From Pseudomonas sp. DC1.2 (lineage in GTDB: Bacteria > Pseudomonadota > Gammaproteobacteria > Pseudomonadales > Pseudomonadaceae): DNA of 64,000 nucleotides. The translations under genes and the position numbers were made by a program. Numbering within the stretch: position 1 is the stretch's first letter; each line of letters opens with the position of its first letter. Below the pieces are notes generated by a model. That model was given only the letters and a program-made list of their open reading frames with translations. It searched no databases and had not been told where the DNA came from. The stretch lies in the NCBI RefSeq assembly GCF_034351645.1, contig NZ_CP133782.1, forward strand, positions 1,431,001 to 1,495,000, given 5' to 3'. This document shows, piece by piece, positions 17,374 through 27,488 of this stretch.

Positions 17374-18754
17374 GCCCAGCAGCCTGCGCTGGCGATTGCT
17401 GTGGAACCTGGCGCTGTTGTTGGTGCTGTTGATGCTGGCCAGTGGTTTGAGTGCGTATTGGAACGGTCGCGAAGCCGCCGATACCGCCTATGACCGAACG
17501 TTGCTGGCCTCGGCGCGCACGATTGCCGCCGGCCTGTCCCAACGCGATGGCAGCCTCAGCGCCGACGTCCCTTACGTTGCTCTTGATACCTTCGCCTACG
17601 ACAGCGCCGGGCGGATTTATTACCAGGTCAACGATATTCACCAAAAGCTGATCTCCGGCTACGAGAACCTGCCGGGACCGCCGCCTGGGACGCCGCGCAC
17701 CGACGATTACCCGGCGTTGGCGCGTTTCTATGACGCCGTCTATCAAGGTCAGAATGTGCGCGTGGTGAGTCTGCTTAAACCTGTGATTGAGCCGAACATG
17801 AATGGCATGGCGGAAATTCGCGTGGCGGAAACCGACGAGGCTCGCGTCCGCATGGCACGCAGTCTTGCGATGGACACTTTGCTGCGTCTGGGCATGCTGG
17901 CAGTCGGTGCATTGTTGCTGGTGTGGTTCGCGGTCAGCGCCGCGCTTCGTCCTCTTGAGCGCTTGCGCACAGCGGTGGAGGAGCGGCAGTCGGACGATCT
18001 GCGGCCCTTGCCGTTGGTGGAAGTGCAACATGAGTTATGGCCGCTGGTGCGCGCGCTCAATCACTTTACGGAACGCCTGCGTGGGCAGTTCGAGCGCCAG
18101 GCGCAGTTTATCGCCGATGCAGCACACGAATTGCGCACACCGCTGGCGGCACTCAAGGCGCGACTCGAACTTGGGTTGCGTTCCAGCGCACCCGAGACCT
18201 GGCGCAGCACCCTTGAAACTGCCGCCCAAGGTACGGATCGCCTAACCCACCTGGCTAATCAGTTGCTGTCCCTGGCACGGGTCGAAAATGGCGCCCGCGC
18301 GATTGCCGAGGGGGGCGCTCAGTTGCTGGATCTGAGCCAATTGGCCCGTGAGTTGGGTATGGCGATGGCGCCCCTGGCCCACGCCCGCGGTGTGGCCCTG
18401 GCCCTGGAAGCGGAAGAGCCGGTGTGGCTGCGGGGTGAGCCGACGCTGTTGAACGAGTTATTGAGCAATCTGGTGGACAACGCGCTGGCCCACACACCGC
18501 CCGGCGGCAACGTGATCCTGCGGGTGACGGCGCCTGCCGTTTTGGAAGTGGAGGACGACGGGCCAGGCATCCCCCTAGACGAGCGGGACCGGGTGTTCGA
18601 GCGGTTTTATCGGCGTAACCAGCAAGTGGCAGGCTCGGGACTTGGGCTGGCGATTGTCGGCGAGATCTGCCGCGCGCACCTGGCTCAAATCAGCTTGCAC
18701 GACGGGGAGAAGGCGGGGTTGAAGGTGCGGGTGAGTTTCATCGCAGGCGAGTGA
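17366..18754 (+). CDS. tctE: sensor histidine kinase TctE
   Basis: 462 residues from the ATG inside the last codons of tctD. N-terminal membrane helix (LLWNLALLLVLLMLASGLSAY), periplasmic sensor of about 140 residues, second helix (LLRLGMLAVGALLLVWFAV), HAMP-like linker, HisKA box with His254 in DAAHELRTPLAALK, and HATPase boxes NLVDNALAHTPPGG and GSGLGLAIVGEI. Phosphorylates TctD in response, presumably, to tricarboxylates. Confidence 0.9.
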   Translation: MHKPSSLRWRLLWNLALLLVLLMLASGLSAYWNGREAADTAYDRTLLASARTIAAGLSQRDGSLSADVPYVALDTFAYDSAGRIYYQVNDIHQKLISGYENLPGPPPGTPRTDDYPALARFYDAVYQGQNVRVVSLLKPVIEPNMNGMAEIRVAETDEARVRMARSLAMDTLLRLGMLAVGALLLVWFAVSAALRPLERLRTAVEERQSDDLRPLPLVEVQHELWPLVRALNHFTERLRGQFERQAQFIADAAHELRTPLAALKARLELGLRSSAPETWRSTLETAAQGTDRLTHLANQLLSLARVENGARAIAEGGAQLLDLSQLARELGMAMAPLAHARGVALALEAEEPVWLRGEPTLLNELLSNLVDNALAHTPPGGNVILRVTAPAVLEVEDDGPGIPLDERDRVFERFYRRNQQVAGSGLGLAIVGEICRAHLAQISLHDGEKAGLKVRVSFIAGE

Positions 18755-18796
18755 GCGAAGCGCCGGCTTCCTTGCCACCGTTGCTTGTGTTCACCC

Positions 18797-19618
18797 TCAG
18801 TAGAACATCGACCGTGATTCATCCAGGTTCCAGCGCACGGGTTCGTTCTCGGGATCGATTCCTAGCTTTTTGAACGCCGGCACCGTCAACGGGTCGATGA
18901 GTGCCAGCGGATGATCGGTGCCTTTATAGCAATACAGGCAAGCCACCTGCACCAGGTCGACATAATCGACGCGTTTCGATTGGCGGTTGAAGTCCAGGTA
19001 CGATCCGGGCAATTGCACCAGCAGTTCCGGAAACTCCCAGACCCTGAGCAGCTTGTCGCCGAGGAGCGGATGGATGCTATCGATCACATGGTTAAGGCTG
19101 ATCGGGTCGGACAGCAGCTCATAGTGATCCTCTGCGTAAGTCAGGATCGGCAACACGCCAATCTGATGCACCAACCCGCCCAGTGCGGCCTGATCAGGTT
19201 TTAGCTGGGTATAGGTGCGACACAGCGAATAACAGACCCCGGCAATTTCCAGGCTCTTGCGCCATACCTCGCGCATTTTTTGTTCCACCACCTCGGATCG
19301 GGCATGGAAAATTTGCTCCATCACCAGACCAATCGCCAGGTTGCTACTGTAATTGACGCCCAGACGGGTGATCGCCGTGTGCAAGTCGGTCACTTCCTGG
19401 GTGGCGCGCAGTAAGGGGCTGTTGACCACTTTGATCAGGCGCGCGGACAGTGCTGTGTCACGGCTGATCACTTTGCTCAGGGTGCTGATGCTGATCTCCG
19501 GGTCCTCAGCGGCCTTGCGTATCTTTAGGGCCACTTCCGGTAGCGTTGGCAGAACCAGGTCGTCGTTATCGATGGCCTCAACCAAATCCTGTAGGACCTT
19601 ATCTGCCAGCTCACTCAT
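18797..19618 (-). CDS. HDOD domain protein
   Basis: 273 residues. The HDOD domain fills the N-terminal three quarters: LPTLPEVALKIRKAAEDPEIS at the start, then KVISRDTALSARLIKVVNSPL and the Gly/His-containing segment LGGLVHQIGVLPIL. HDOD proteins are catalytically inactive relatives of HD phosphohydrolases that take part in signalling, including c-di-GMP-linked motility control. Monocistronic; no partner gene nearby. Confidence 0.88.
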   Translation of the reverse strand: MSELADKVLQDLVEAIDNDDLVLPTLPEVALKIRKAAEDPEISISTLSKVISRDTALSARLIKVVNSPLLRATQEVTDLHTAITRLGVNYSSNLAIGLVMEQIFHARSEVVEQKMREVWRKSLEIAGVCYSLCRTYTQLKPDQAALGGLVHQIGVLPILTYAEDHYELLSDPISLNHVIDSIHPLLGDKLLRVWEFPELLVQLPGSYLDFNRQSKRVDYVDLVQVACLYCYKGTDHPLALIDPLTVPAFKKLGIDPENEPVRWNLDESRSMFY

Positions 19619-19658
19619 TTCGGTTCTCTAGGGTCTTGCAAAAAAATACGGCTCCTTA

Positions 19659-20600
19659 CTAACGCTGAATTTCTTTATCGCGATCCAGTGAGTAAGGCAG
19701 GTCGAGCAATTGCAAGGCAGGACCGTCGAGCGTAGTCAGGTGGATGTCACCACCTTCTGCTGCTTCGGCTTGTAGCACGGCCAAGAGTTCAATGTGTTGA
19801 TCTGTATGAGCGGCAATGACGACTTCGCCGATGGCGCTGCCGTGAGTCGGCGAGAACAGCGGGGTGCCGGGTTCTGGCAGTTCGGGGGTATCGAGTTGCA
19901 GGCGGTACAGGCGGCGCTTGAGTTTGCCCAGGTATTGCATGCGCGCGACGATTTCCTGACCGGTGTAGCAGCCCTTCTTGAAGCTCACTCCGCCGACGGC
20001 TTGCAGGTTCAGCATCTGAGGAATGAATAGCTCGCGGGTACTCGGCATGACCTGGCCGATCCCTGCTCGGACCTGCCCCAGTAGCCATTGATTCAGATTT
20101 CCTTCATTCAACAGGGCGCTCAGTTTGTCCTTGATTGCCTCGGCTTGATCGGCGGCGGCCCACAGTTCGGCGCGCTCAGGCGATACGCGAACGGCAATCA
20201 GGCGGTCATTGCGCACCACGCAGTCGGTATCGGCCGACAGCTCAAGACCCAGGCTACTCAGTGCCGTATCGCCCTGCTGGAGACCGAAGCGAACCCAGGC
20301 TGCGCTTTCGTCGGTCAGCTTGGATTTGGAGAATACCGCGTACTTTTTCAAGTCAGCGAGTTGCGGTTCGAGCAGTTCGCTGGCCATGGCCATTAAGACG
20401 CCATCACCTTGCAACAGAATACGAAAGCTGGACTGCATTCGGCCTTTCTGCGTGCAGCGGGCACCAAGACTGGCCTGGGTGTCGCTCAGGTAATTGAGGT
20501 TGCAGGTCAACTGGCCTTGCAGGAATTTGCCTGCATCCGCGCCGCGGACCGCCAGAACACCTTCGTGAGACAGGGTGCAGAAAAAAGCAGAGTCGGCCAT
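19659..20600 (-). CDS. ygfZ: YgfZ/GcvT-like folate-binding protein
   Basis: 313 residues from the ATG at 20600; a longer frame to 20690 adds 30 residues with no family match. The YgfZ/CAF17 signature KGCYTGQEIVARMQYLGKLKR is present. Folate-dependent helper of iron-sulfur cluster proteins. Divergent from sdhE, the usual arrangement in pseudomonads. Confidence 0.92.
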   Translation of the reverse strand: MADSAFFCTLSHEGVLAVRGADAGKFLQGQLTCNLNYLSDTQASLGARCTQKGRMQSSFRILLQGDGVLMAMASELLEPQLADLKKYAVFSKSKLTDESAAWVRFGLQQGDTALSSLGLELSADTDCVVRNDRLIAVRVSPERAELWAAADQAEAIKDKLSALLNEGNLNQWLLGQVRAGIGQVMPSTRELFIPQMLNLQAVGGVSFKKGCYTGQEIVARMQYLGKLKRRLYRLQLDTPELPEPGTPLFSPTHGSAIGEVVIAAHTDQHIELLAVLQAEAAEGGDIHLTTLDGPALQLLDLPYSLDRDKEIQR

Positions 20601-20749
20601 GAGTCTTCGCAGGGTAAAAAGTCTGGGGGACATCATAAGGGGGCGCCCATGAAATGGGTAGTTCACAAAGGATCGGTTGTGCGCGACCAAAGCCGACTGT
20701 TCGGCGGTGCCTGGGGCTGTATACTTGCCGCCTATTTGAGGAGCGCTCC

Positions 20750-21004
20750 ATGGTCGAAGATGTTGAACTGAATCGCCTCTACTGGCACAGCCGCCGCGGC
20801 ATGCTCGAGCTTGACGTGTTGCTGGTGCCGTTCGTGAAAGAGGTCTACCCGCATCTCAATGATGTCGACCGCGATTGCTACCGTAAGCTGCTTGAGTGCG
20901 AAGATCAGGACATGTTCGGCTGGTTCATGGAACGTGCCGAGTCTGAGGATCCGGAGCTTCAGCGCATGGTTCGCATGATCCTGGATCGTGTCCAGCCCAA
21001 GTAA
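20750..21004 (+). CDS. sdhE: succinate dehydrogenase assembly factor SdhE
   Basis: 84 residues from the ATG at 20750 preceded by GAGGAG. The conserved SRRGMLELD motif (the RGxxE loop) is at the N-terminus, followed by the helical core and the DMFGWFM segment. Promotes covalent attachment of FAD to SdhA. The following ygfX-like gene overlaps its end. Confidence 0.95.
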   Translation: MVEDVELNRLYWHSRRGMLELDVLLVPFVKEVYPHLNDVDRDCYRKLLECEDQDMFGWFMERAESEDPELQRMVRMILDRVQPK

Positions 21005-21440
21005 TGTGTTCGAATGCCGCTGGCATGCCTCGCGGCAATTGCTGGCGGTGTATCTGTTGGCCCAGCTGTCAGCCCTGGGTTCGGTAGTTCTTCTCTCTAT
21101 ACCCGTTTGGGCGTGTTTGGTTGTGGCTTTGTGCTGCCTGGCGCATGGCGTTTGGGTTGTGCCGCGGCAAATTCTTTTGACCCATCCGACGGCATTCCGC
21201 GGTGTGCGGTGCAATGCTGATGGCTGGCAAGTGTGGAATCAGGCGTCCGGGTGGCAGTCGGTGCAGTTGCGGCCGGACAGCCTGGCGTTACCGTTGGTCG
21301 TGGTGCTGCGGTTTCGTCTGCGCGGCGAACGGCGGATCAGGACGCTCTGCGTGCCCCGCGATGCGCAGGCGGCGGACTTGCACCGACGCCTGCGAGTTCG
21401 TCTTGCGTTTAGTCGACGTAGGTGGGAGGCACCAGAATAG
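20988..21440 (+). CDS. YgfX-like membrane protein
   Basis: 150 residues if started at the GTG at 20988 inside sdhE; GTG at 21006 is an alternative. Two adjacent membrane helices ([21 protein letters not shown] and [19 protein letters not shown]) followed by a soluble Arg-rich tail; this layout and the place behind sdhE match the YgfX/CptA family. The 3' end overlaps the convergent nadB by 32 bp. In E. coli YgfX was described as a membrane toxin paired with the sdhE product; whether that holds here is unknown. Confidence 0.8.
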   Translation: MSSPSNVFECRWHASRQLLAVYLLAQLSALGSVVLLSIPVWACLVVALCCLAHGVWVVPRQILLTHPTAFRGVRCNADGWQVWNQASGWQSVQLRPDSLALPLVVVLRFRLRGERRIRTLCVPRDAQAADLHRRLRVRLAFSRRRWEAPE

Positions 21441-23025
21441 TGTCCAGCGCGACCGGCAGCATGTTCGGGTAATCGAGGGTGTAATGCAGTCCGCGGCTTT
21501 CCTTGCGCTCCATGGCGCTGCGGATCATCAGTTCGGCCACTTGTGCCAGGTTGCGCAACTCGATCAAGTCCCGACTGACCTTATAGTTGCTGTAGAACTC
21601 ATCAATCTCGTCGAGTAACAGCCGCACCCGGTGCTGTGCCCGTTGCAGGCGCTTATTGGTGCGCACGATGCCGACGTAGTCCCACATGAATCGCCGCAGC
21701 TCATCCCAGTTGTGCGCAATGATCACGTCTTCATCGGAGTCAGTCACCTGGCTGGCGTCCCAGACGGGGAGGGCAATCGGGATCGAAACCTGTGGCAATT
21801 GTTCAATAATGTCAGCCGCCGCCGAGCGAGCGTAGACGAAACATTCCAGTAACGAATTACTGGCCATGCGGTTGGCACCGTGCAAGCCGGTGAAGCTGGT
21901 TTCGCCAATGGCATACAAGCCGGGCACGTCGGTGCGCCCCTGCTGATCAACCATCACACCACCACAGGTGTAGTGTGCCGCGGGTACCACCGGTATCGGT
22001 TGCTTGGTGATATCGATGGAGAATTCCAGGCAGCGCTCGTACACCGTCGGGAAGTGGGTTTTGATGAAGTCTTCGGGCTTGTGGCTGATGTCCAGGTAGA
22101 CGCAATCGACCCCCAGCCGTTTCATCTCGTGGTCGATGGCGCGGGCGACGATGTCTCGGGGGGCGAGTTCGGCACGGGGGTCGAAGCGCTGCATGAAGCG
22201 CTCGCCATTGGGCAGCTTCAAGTGGGCACCTTCGCCGCGCAGGGCTTCGGTGATGAGGAAACTTTTGGCTTGCGGGTGATACAGGCACGTGGGGTGGAAC
22301 TGGTTGAACTCCAGGTTCGCGACCCGGCAGCCCGAGCGCCAGGCCATGGCGATACCGTCACCACAGGCGCCATCGGGGTTACTGGTATAGAGGTAGACCT
22401 TGGCGGCGCCACCGGAAGCAAGAATCACGAAGCGGGCGCCATAAGTGTCGACTTCGCCGGTGCTGCGATTAAGAACGTAAGCCCCGAGGCAACGATCACC
22501 TTCCAGGCCCAGGCGTTTTTCCGTGATCAGGTCGACGGCGACCCGCTGCTCCAGCAGTTCGATGTTTGGCCGTTGTCGGGCTTGAAACAGCAGGGTTCTG
22601 AAGATCGCCGCCCCGGTAGCATCGGCGGCGTGGATGATGCGTCGATGGCTATGGCCGCCCTCGCGGGTCAAGTGAAACTCGAAGCCGCCGTCTTCAGTCC
22701 CGGACTGTTCGTCACGGGTGAACGGAACACCTTGGTCGATCAGCCATTGAATCGCTTCTTTGCTGTGTTCGACAGTAAACCGCACCGCGTCTTCATGGCA
22801 CAGGCCACCGCCAGCGTTGAGGGTGTCGTCGACGTGGGATTCAACGGTATCGGTATCATCCAGCACGGCCGCGACGCCGCCCTGGGCCCAGAAGGTCGAG
22901 CCGTTGGCGAGGTCGCCCTTGCTCAATACCGCGATGCGTAAATGACCTGGCAAGGTCAGCGCAAGACTTAAACCGGCAGCGCCGCTGCCAATGACCAGAA
23001 CATCGTGTTGAAACTGTTGGCTCAT
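21409..23025 (-). CDS. nadB: L-aspartate oxidase
   Basis: 538 residues from the ATG at 23025. FAD-binding dinucleotide motif [13 protein letters not shown], the flavoprotein active-site region with HPTCLYHP, and [26 protein letters not shown] close to the second FAD motif. Oxidises aspartate to iminoaspartate, the first step of NAD synthesis. Divergent from algU as in other Pseudomonas. Confidence 0.97.
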   Translation of the reverse strand: MSQQFQHDVLVIGSGAAGLSLALTLPGHLRIAVLSKGDLANGSTFWAQGGVAAVLDDTDTVESHVDDTLNAGGGLCHEDAVRFTVEHSKEAIQWLIDQGVPFTRDEQSGTEDGGFEFHLTREGGHSHRRIIHAADATGAAIFRTLLFQARQRPNIELLEQRVAVDLITEKRLGLEGDRCLGAYVLNRSTGEVDTYGARFVILASGGAAKVYLYTSNPDGACGDGIAMAWRSGCRVANLEFNQFHPTCLYHPQAKSFLITEALRGEGAHLKLPNGERFMQRFDPRAELAPRDIVARAIDHEMKRLGVDCVYLDISHKPEDFIKTHFPTVYERCLEFSIDITKQPIPVVPAAHYTCGGVMVDQQGRTDVPGLYAIGETSFTGLHGANRMASNSLLECFVYARSAAADIIEQLPQVSIPIALPVWDASQVTDSDEDVIIAHNWDELRRFMWDYVGIVRTNKRLQRAQHRVRLLLDEIDEFYSNYKVSRDLIELRNLAQVAELMIRSAMERKESRGLHYTLDYPNMLPVALDTILVPPTYVD

Positions 23026-23497
23026 TTCAGGATTCCGCTCAAAGCGACCCGGGTCGGGGTTGGCGCAAGACACCTGGATCGGCGAGTCAGGCAGCCACAC
23101 AGCCCACTAGTATATAGAGGGGTGGATCGGCACAATAGCCACGCCCGTATGGCATTGTGAAACTACTGTGGCGGAAAAGACCGGCCGCTTCGTCGGAAGT
23201 TTTTTTAAGCGGTTTGGCGATATGACGACTGTATCGCCGATTTAACAGTCTTTTTCTCTTCATAGTTACCCCGTGCCGGGTTCGTGCCGCTATAAATAAT
23301 TGGAACTTTTGCCAGAAGTCCAAGATCAATAGACGGCTGCCTGAATCCAGGGACAGTGTCGGTTTCGGAGCGGGACCTGCGGTTTGGTCCTCTTCAGCGA
23401 ATCCGATGACAAGATTATTCGCGCAGCCGGGTCATCCCGAGCTGCGTTTTTCGTGCGTGCCAAATCAGAGTCCGCAGGAAACTTGCTTGAAGGGGGA
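23026..23497. other. nadB/algU divergent intergenic region
   Basis: About 470 bp without a credible gene. A second GAACTT box at 23303 might be the -35 of another sigma-E promoter, but no good -10 follows at 16-17 bp (only a TCAA-like match), so I do not call it. Confidence 0.5.
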
Positions 23498-23523
23498 GAA
23501 CTTTTGCGAAAAGCCCGAGTCTA
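23498..23523 (+). promoter_or_regulatory. AlgU (sigma-E type) promoter of algU
   Basis: GAACTT, 16-bp spacer, TCTAT: the ECF sigma-22/sigma-E consensus GAACTT-N16/17-TCtgA. It lies about 60 bp before the algU start, consistent with autoregulation of the sigma factor. Confidence 0.82.
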
Positions 23524-23583
23524 TGTTTGCAAGTCTGGTCGTTTAGTTATGCAAGCCTCCTTCGAGTTTAACGAGGAGTGTTC

Positions 23584-24165
23584 ATGCTAACCCAGGAAGA
23601 GGATCAGCAACTGGTTGAGCGCGTTCAACGCGGCGACAAGCGAGCTTTTGATCTGCTGGTGCTGAAATATCAGCACAAAATTCTCGGGTTGATCGTGCGT
23701 TTCGTGCACGACACCCATGAAGCCCAAGATGTCGCACAAGAGGCCTTTATCAAGGCTTACCGTGCGCTTGGTAACTTTCGCGGAGACAGTGCGTTTTATA
23801 CGTGGCTTTACCGCATCGCCATCAACACGGCGAAAAACTATCTGGTTTCGCGCGGTCGTCGGCCGCCGGATAGTGATGTTAGTTCTGAGGATGCAGAGTT
23901 CTACGATGGCGATCATGGCCTCAAGGATCTCGAGTCGCCAGAGCGTGCGCTTTTGCGCGATGAGATCGAGGGCACCGTCCATCGAACCATCCAGCAACTG
24001 CCAGAAGATTTGCGTACTGCTTTAACTTTGCGTGAATTCGATGGTCTGAGTTACGAAGACATTGCGGCAGTTATGCAGTGTCCGGTGGGTACTGTGCGTT
24101 CCCGGATTTTCCGGGCGCGGGAAGCCATCGATAAAGCCCTGCAACCGTTGTTGCAGGAAAACTAA
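23584..24165 (+). CDS. algU: ECF sigma factor AlgU (RpoE, sigma-22)
   Basis: 193 residues from the ATG at 23584. Sigma region 2 (FDLLVLKYQHKILGLIVRFV, DAQDVAQEAFIKAYRAL-like block, FYTWLYRIAINTAKN) and region 4 (LREFDGLSYEDIAAVMQCPVGTVRSRIFRAR, written here in parts). Directs envelope-stress and alginate genes; held by anti-sigma MucA. First gene of algU-mucA-mucB-mucD with its own sigma-E promoter. Confidence 0.97.
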   Translation: MLTQEEDQQLVERVQRGDKRAFDLLVLKYQHKILGLIVRFVHDTHEAQDVAQEAFIKAYRALGNFRGDSAFYTWLYRIAINTAKNYLVSRGRRPPDSDVSSEDAEFYDGDHGLKDLESPERALLRDEIEGTVHRTIQQLPEDLRTALTLREFDGLSYEDIAAVMQCPVGTVRSRIFRAREAIDKALQPLLQEN

Positions 24166-24196
24166 AGACAGCGGCGATAGCCAAGAGAGGAACGCC

Positions 24197-24784
24197 ATGA
24201 GTCGTGAAGCCCTGCAGGAATCGCTGTCCGCAGTGATGGATAACGAGGCGGACGAACTGGAATTGCGTCGGGTATTAAATGCCTTTGACGATGTTGAAAC
24301 CCGTGAAACCTGGGCTCGTTACCAGATCGCTCGGGCAGTGATGCACAAGGATTTGTTGCTCCCTCGTCTGGACATTGCTGCGGCAGTTTCTGCTGCGCTC
24401 CAGGATGAAGCCGTTCCGGCCAAGGCATCGCGTGGTCCATGGCGTAGCCTGGGTCGATTGGCGGTTGCTGCTTCGGTGACTGTTGCCGTGCTGGCAGGTG
24501 TTCGTCTGTACAACCAAGACGAGATCGCCGGTGTTCAACTGGCCCAGCAATCAAACCAGCCGAGTCTGGCCGTTCCTCAGGTCAGGGGACCAGCAGTATT
24601 GGCCGGCTACAAAGAAAGCTCGGAAGCTACCGGTCCTATGGCGAGCGGTGTATTGCAAGGTCAGCCAGGCTGGCACGATCAGCGTCTGCCAAGCTACTTG
24701 CGCCAACATGCTCAACAAGCTGCCTTGAAAGGCTCTGAAAGCGCTCTGCCTTACGCACGTGCAGCAAGCCTGGAAAACCGCTAA
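24197..24784 (+). CDS. mucA: anti-sigma factor MucA
   Basis: 195 residues, as in other pseudomonads, so no sign of the truncations that cause mucoidy. N-terminal sigma-binding domain (ESLSAVMDNEADELELRRVL), one membrane helix near residue 85-105 (LGRLAVAASVTVAVLAGV), and a periplasmic tail that is cut during stress. Lies 31 bp after algU. Confidence 0.96.
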   Translation: MSREALQESLSAVMDNEADELELRRVLNAFDDVETRETWARYQIARAVMHKDLLLPRLDIAAAVSAALQDEAVPAKASRGPWRSLGRLAVAASVTVAVLAGVRLYNQDEIAGVQLAQQSNQPSLAVPQVRGPAVLAGYKESSEATGPMASGVLQGQPGWHDQRLPSYLRQHAQQAALKGSESALPYARAASLENR

Positions 24785-24792
24785 GGAGGATC

Positions 24793-25749
24793 ATGCGCGC
24801 CATACCTCTACTTACGCTTCTGCTCGGTGGCTGGTTTGTTGTTCCAGCCCACGCTGATGAGGCTCAAGACTGGTTGACCCGTCTTGGCCAAGCCGAGCAA
24901 CAGCAAAGCTTTCAAGGTACTTTCGTCTACGAGCGTAACGGTAGTTTTTCTACCCATGACATCTGGCATCGCGTCCAGGATGGCAAGGTCCGCGAGCGTT
25001 TACTACAACTCGACGGCTCCGCTCAGGAAGTCGTGCGCATCGATGGGCACACTCAATGCGTCAGCGGCACTTTGATCGCGGGGCTGGGGGACTCCCCCAA
25101 CTCTAGCGCCCGTGCGCTTGATCCGCAAAAGCTTAAAGATTGGTACGATCTTGCCGTCATTGGCAAATCGCGTGTGGCTGGTCGTGCAGCGGTGATTATT
25201 TCACTGACGCCACGTGATCAGCATCGATACGGCTTCGAACTGCATCTGGACAAAGAAACAGGCTTGCCCCTGAAGTCATTGCTGCTTAATGAGAAAGGGC
25301 AATTGCTCGAGCGTTTTCAGTTCACTCAACTGGATACGGCGAATGTGCCGTCGGACAAGGATTTACAGGCAGGCTCTGACTGCAACGCTGTCACGCTCGA
25401 CAGCGACAAGGCTTCTGCTGTCAAGATCGCCCAGGATTGGCATTCTGATTGGCTGCCGCCCGGTTTCGAACTGACCAGCAGTACCTCACGCAAGGATCCT
25501 GAGACCAAAACCCAAGTCAATAGCTTGATGTACGACGACGGTCTTGCGCGCTTCTCGGTGTTTCTTGAGCCTTTGAACGGCGCTACAGTGACCGACACTC
25601 GTACCCAGTTGGGGCCGACTGTCGCGGTCTCCCGACGCTTAACCACGCCCCAGGGCGAGATCATGGTGACTGTCGTGGGTGAAATTCCAATTGGCACTGC
25701 AGAACGGATTGCGCTTTCCATGCGCTCCGACGCTGTTGCGGCCAAGTAG
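24793..25749 (+). CDS. mucB: periplasmic regulator MucB
   Basis: 318 residues with a signal peptide (cleavage near VVPAHA-DE). RseB/MucB family: binds the periplasmic part of MucA and shields it from proteolysis, sensing mislocalised lipids or LPS. Eight bp after mucA. No mucC follows; the next gene is mucD after 252 bp. Confidence 0.95.
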   Translation: MRAIPLLTLLLGGWFVVPAHADEAQDWLTRLGQAEQQQSFQGTFVYERNGSFSTHDIWHRVQDGKVRERLLQLDGSAQEVVRIDGHTQCVSGTLIAGLGDSPNSSARALDPQKLKDWYDLAVIGKSRVAGRAAVIISLTPRDQHRYGFELHLDKETGLPLKSLLLNEKGQLLERFQFTQLDTANVPSDKDLQAGSDCNAVTLDSDKASAVKIAQDWHSDWLPPGFELTSSTSRKDPETKTQVNSLMYDDGLARFSVFLEPLNGATVTDTRTQLGPTVAVSRRLTTPQGEIMVTVVGEIPIGTAERIALSMRSDAVAAK

Positions 25750-26001
25750 CAGCCCGACAGTGGTGGAACTCATTTGATTGGCCGTTTGATCGTGCGAATG
25801 GTCAGATATGGTCGTCCTGCCGTTGAGATGTCGAAATGTTTGGTGAGCATTTCAATTTGCAAATACCCCCAAAGTTTTCTATAGGTCAGAGCCTCTCGGT
25901 TCTGGCCTTGTTTGTTGTTCCCGGAACAAAAATACCGGCGTATTGTTCCCGGTGTTCCTTGCTCCATATCGCTTAACCATGCTCGTCGTAACGGGAGCCG
26001 T

Positions 26002-27429
26002 ATGTCGATACCACGCTTGAAGTCTTATCTCTCCATTTTTGCCACCGTGCTGGTGCTCGGTCAGGCGGTCTCTGCCCAAGCGGCCGAATTGCCTGACTTC
26101 ACGCAGTTGGTCGAGCAGGCTTCGCCTGCGGTGGTGAACATCAGTACTACGCAGAAGCTCCCCGACCGTAAGGTATCGGACCAGCAAATGCCCGACCTCG
26201 AAGGCTTGCCGCCGATGCTGCGCGAGTTCTTCGAGCGCGGTATGCCCCAGCAGCGCGCGCCTCGTGGTGATCGTCAGCGTGAAGCTCAGTCCTTGGGTTC
26301 GGGGTTCATCATCTCGCCTGACGGCTACATTCTGACCAACAACCACGTGATCGCTGATGCGGACGAAATTCTGGTTCGCCTGGCTGACCGCAGCGAGCTT
26401 AAAGCCAAGCTGATCGGCACGGACCCGCGTTCTGACGTGGCCCTGCTGAAAATCGAAGGCAAGGATCTTCCGGTGCTGAAACTTGGCAAATCCCAAGACC
26501 TCAAAGCTGGTCAGTGGGTAGTGGCTATCGGTTCGCCGTTTGGTTTTGATCACACGGTAACCCAAGGCATTGTCAGTGCCATTGGTCGCAGCCTGCCGAA
26601 CGAAAACTATGTGCCGTTCATCCAGACCGACGTGCCCATCAATCCGGGCAACTCCGGTGGGCCATTGTTCAACCTGAACGGAGAAGTGGTCGGCATCAAC
26701 TCGCAGATCTACACCCGTTCTGGCGGCTTCATGGGCGTGTCTTTCGCGATCCCGATCGATGTCGCGATGGATGTATCCAATCAGCTGAAAAACGGCGGAA
26801 AGGTCAGTCGCGGCTGGCTGGGTGTTGTGATCCAGGAAGTGAACAAGGACCTGGCCGAGTCGTTCGGTCTTGATAAGCCGGCCGGTGCGCTTGTCGCTCA
26901 AATCCAGGAAGGTGGTCCGGCTGCCAAGGGCGGTCTGCAAGTGGGCGACGTGATCTTGAGCATGAACGGTCAGCCGATTGTTATGTCTGCCGATCTGCCG
27001 CACTTGGTGGGTGCGCTTAAGGCGGGCGCTAAGGCCAATCTTGAAGTGATCCGTGACGGCAAACGTAAGAATGTCGAGCTGACGGTCGGCGCAATTCCTG
27101 AAGAAGGCAAAGAGCTGGCGGCCTTGCCAAAAACCGGTATTGAAGCCAGCAGCAACCGTTTGGGCGTTTCCGTTGCAGAGTTGACGGCTGAGCAAAAGAA
27201 AGCCAACGACCTTAAGGGCGGAGTGGTTATCAAGGAAGTTCAGGACGGCCCTGCGTCGTTGATTGGTTTGCAGCCGGGTGACGTGATCACTCACCTGAAC
27301 AATCAGGCAATTGAGTCCACGAAAGAGTTTGCTGACATCGCTAAAGCACTGCCGAAGAATCGTTCGGTGTCTATGCGTGTTTTGCGCCAGGGACGTGCGA
27401 GCTTCATTACGTTCAAACTGGCTGAATAA
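26002..27429 (+). CDS. mucD: periplasmic serine protease MucD (DegP/HtrA family)
   Basis: 475 residues from the ATG at 26002. Signal peptide ending AVSAQA-AE, trypsin-like domain with catalytic His in TNNHVIAD, Asp in RSDVALLK and Ser in NPGNSGGPLFN, then two PDZ domains. Degrades misfolded periplasmic proteins and dampens AlgU activation. The 252-bp gap before it holds the palindrome TTGTTCC-C-GGAACAA (25915-25929), possibly part of a separate promoter region. Confidence 0.97.
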   Translation: MSIPRLKSYLSIFATVLVLGQAVSAQAAELPDFTQLVEQASPAVVNISTTQKLPDRKVSDQQMPDLEGLPPMLREFFERGMPQQRAPRGDRQREAQSLGSGFIISPDGYILTNNHVIADADEILVRLADRSELKAKLIGTDPRSDVALLKIEGKDLPVLKLGKSQDLKAGQWVVAIGSPFGFDHTVTQGIVSAIGRSLPNENYVPFIQTDVPINPGNSGGPLFNLNGEVVGINSQIYTRSGGFMGVSFAIPIDVAMDVSNQLKNGGKVSRGWLGVVIQEVNKDLAESFGLDKPAGALVAQIQEGGPAAKGGLQVGDVILSMNGQPIVMSADLPHLVGALKAGAKANLEVIRDGKRKNVELTVGAIPEEGKELAALPKTGIEASSNRLGVSVAELTAEQKKANDLKGGVVIKEVQDGPASLIGLQPGDVITHLNNQAIESTKEFADIAKALPKNRSVSMRVLRQGRASFITFKLAE

Positions 27430-27443
27430 ACCGGTCGTTGGCT

Positions 27444-27479
27444 GAAAAAAAACCGCCTCGAAAGAGGCGGTTTTTTTTC
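27444..27479 (+). terminator. bidirectional rho-independent terminator
   Basis: A-run, stem CCGCCTC-GAAA-GAGGCGG, T-run of at least 8; serves mucD and the convergent M48 protease gene. Confidence 0.93.
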
Positions 27480-27488
27480 TGAATCAAC

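Noticed and set aside
23303..23330. Second GAACTT box before algU as another sigma-E promoter
   Set aside because: No acceptable -10 at 16-17 bp.
25879..27294. 471-codon frame opposite mucD
   Set aside because: Shadow of a GC-rich gene in another frame; no domain, while the plus strand encodes a clear HtrA protease.
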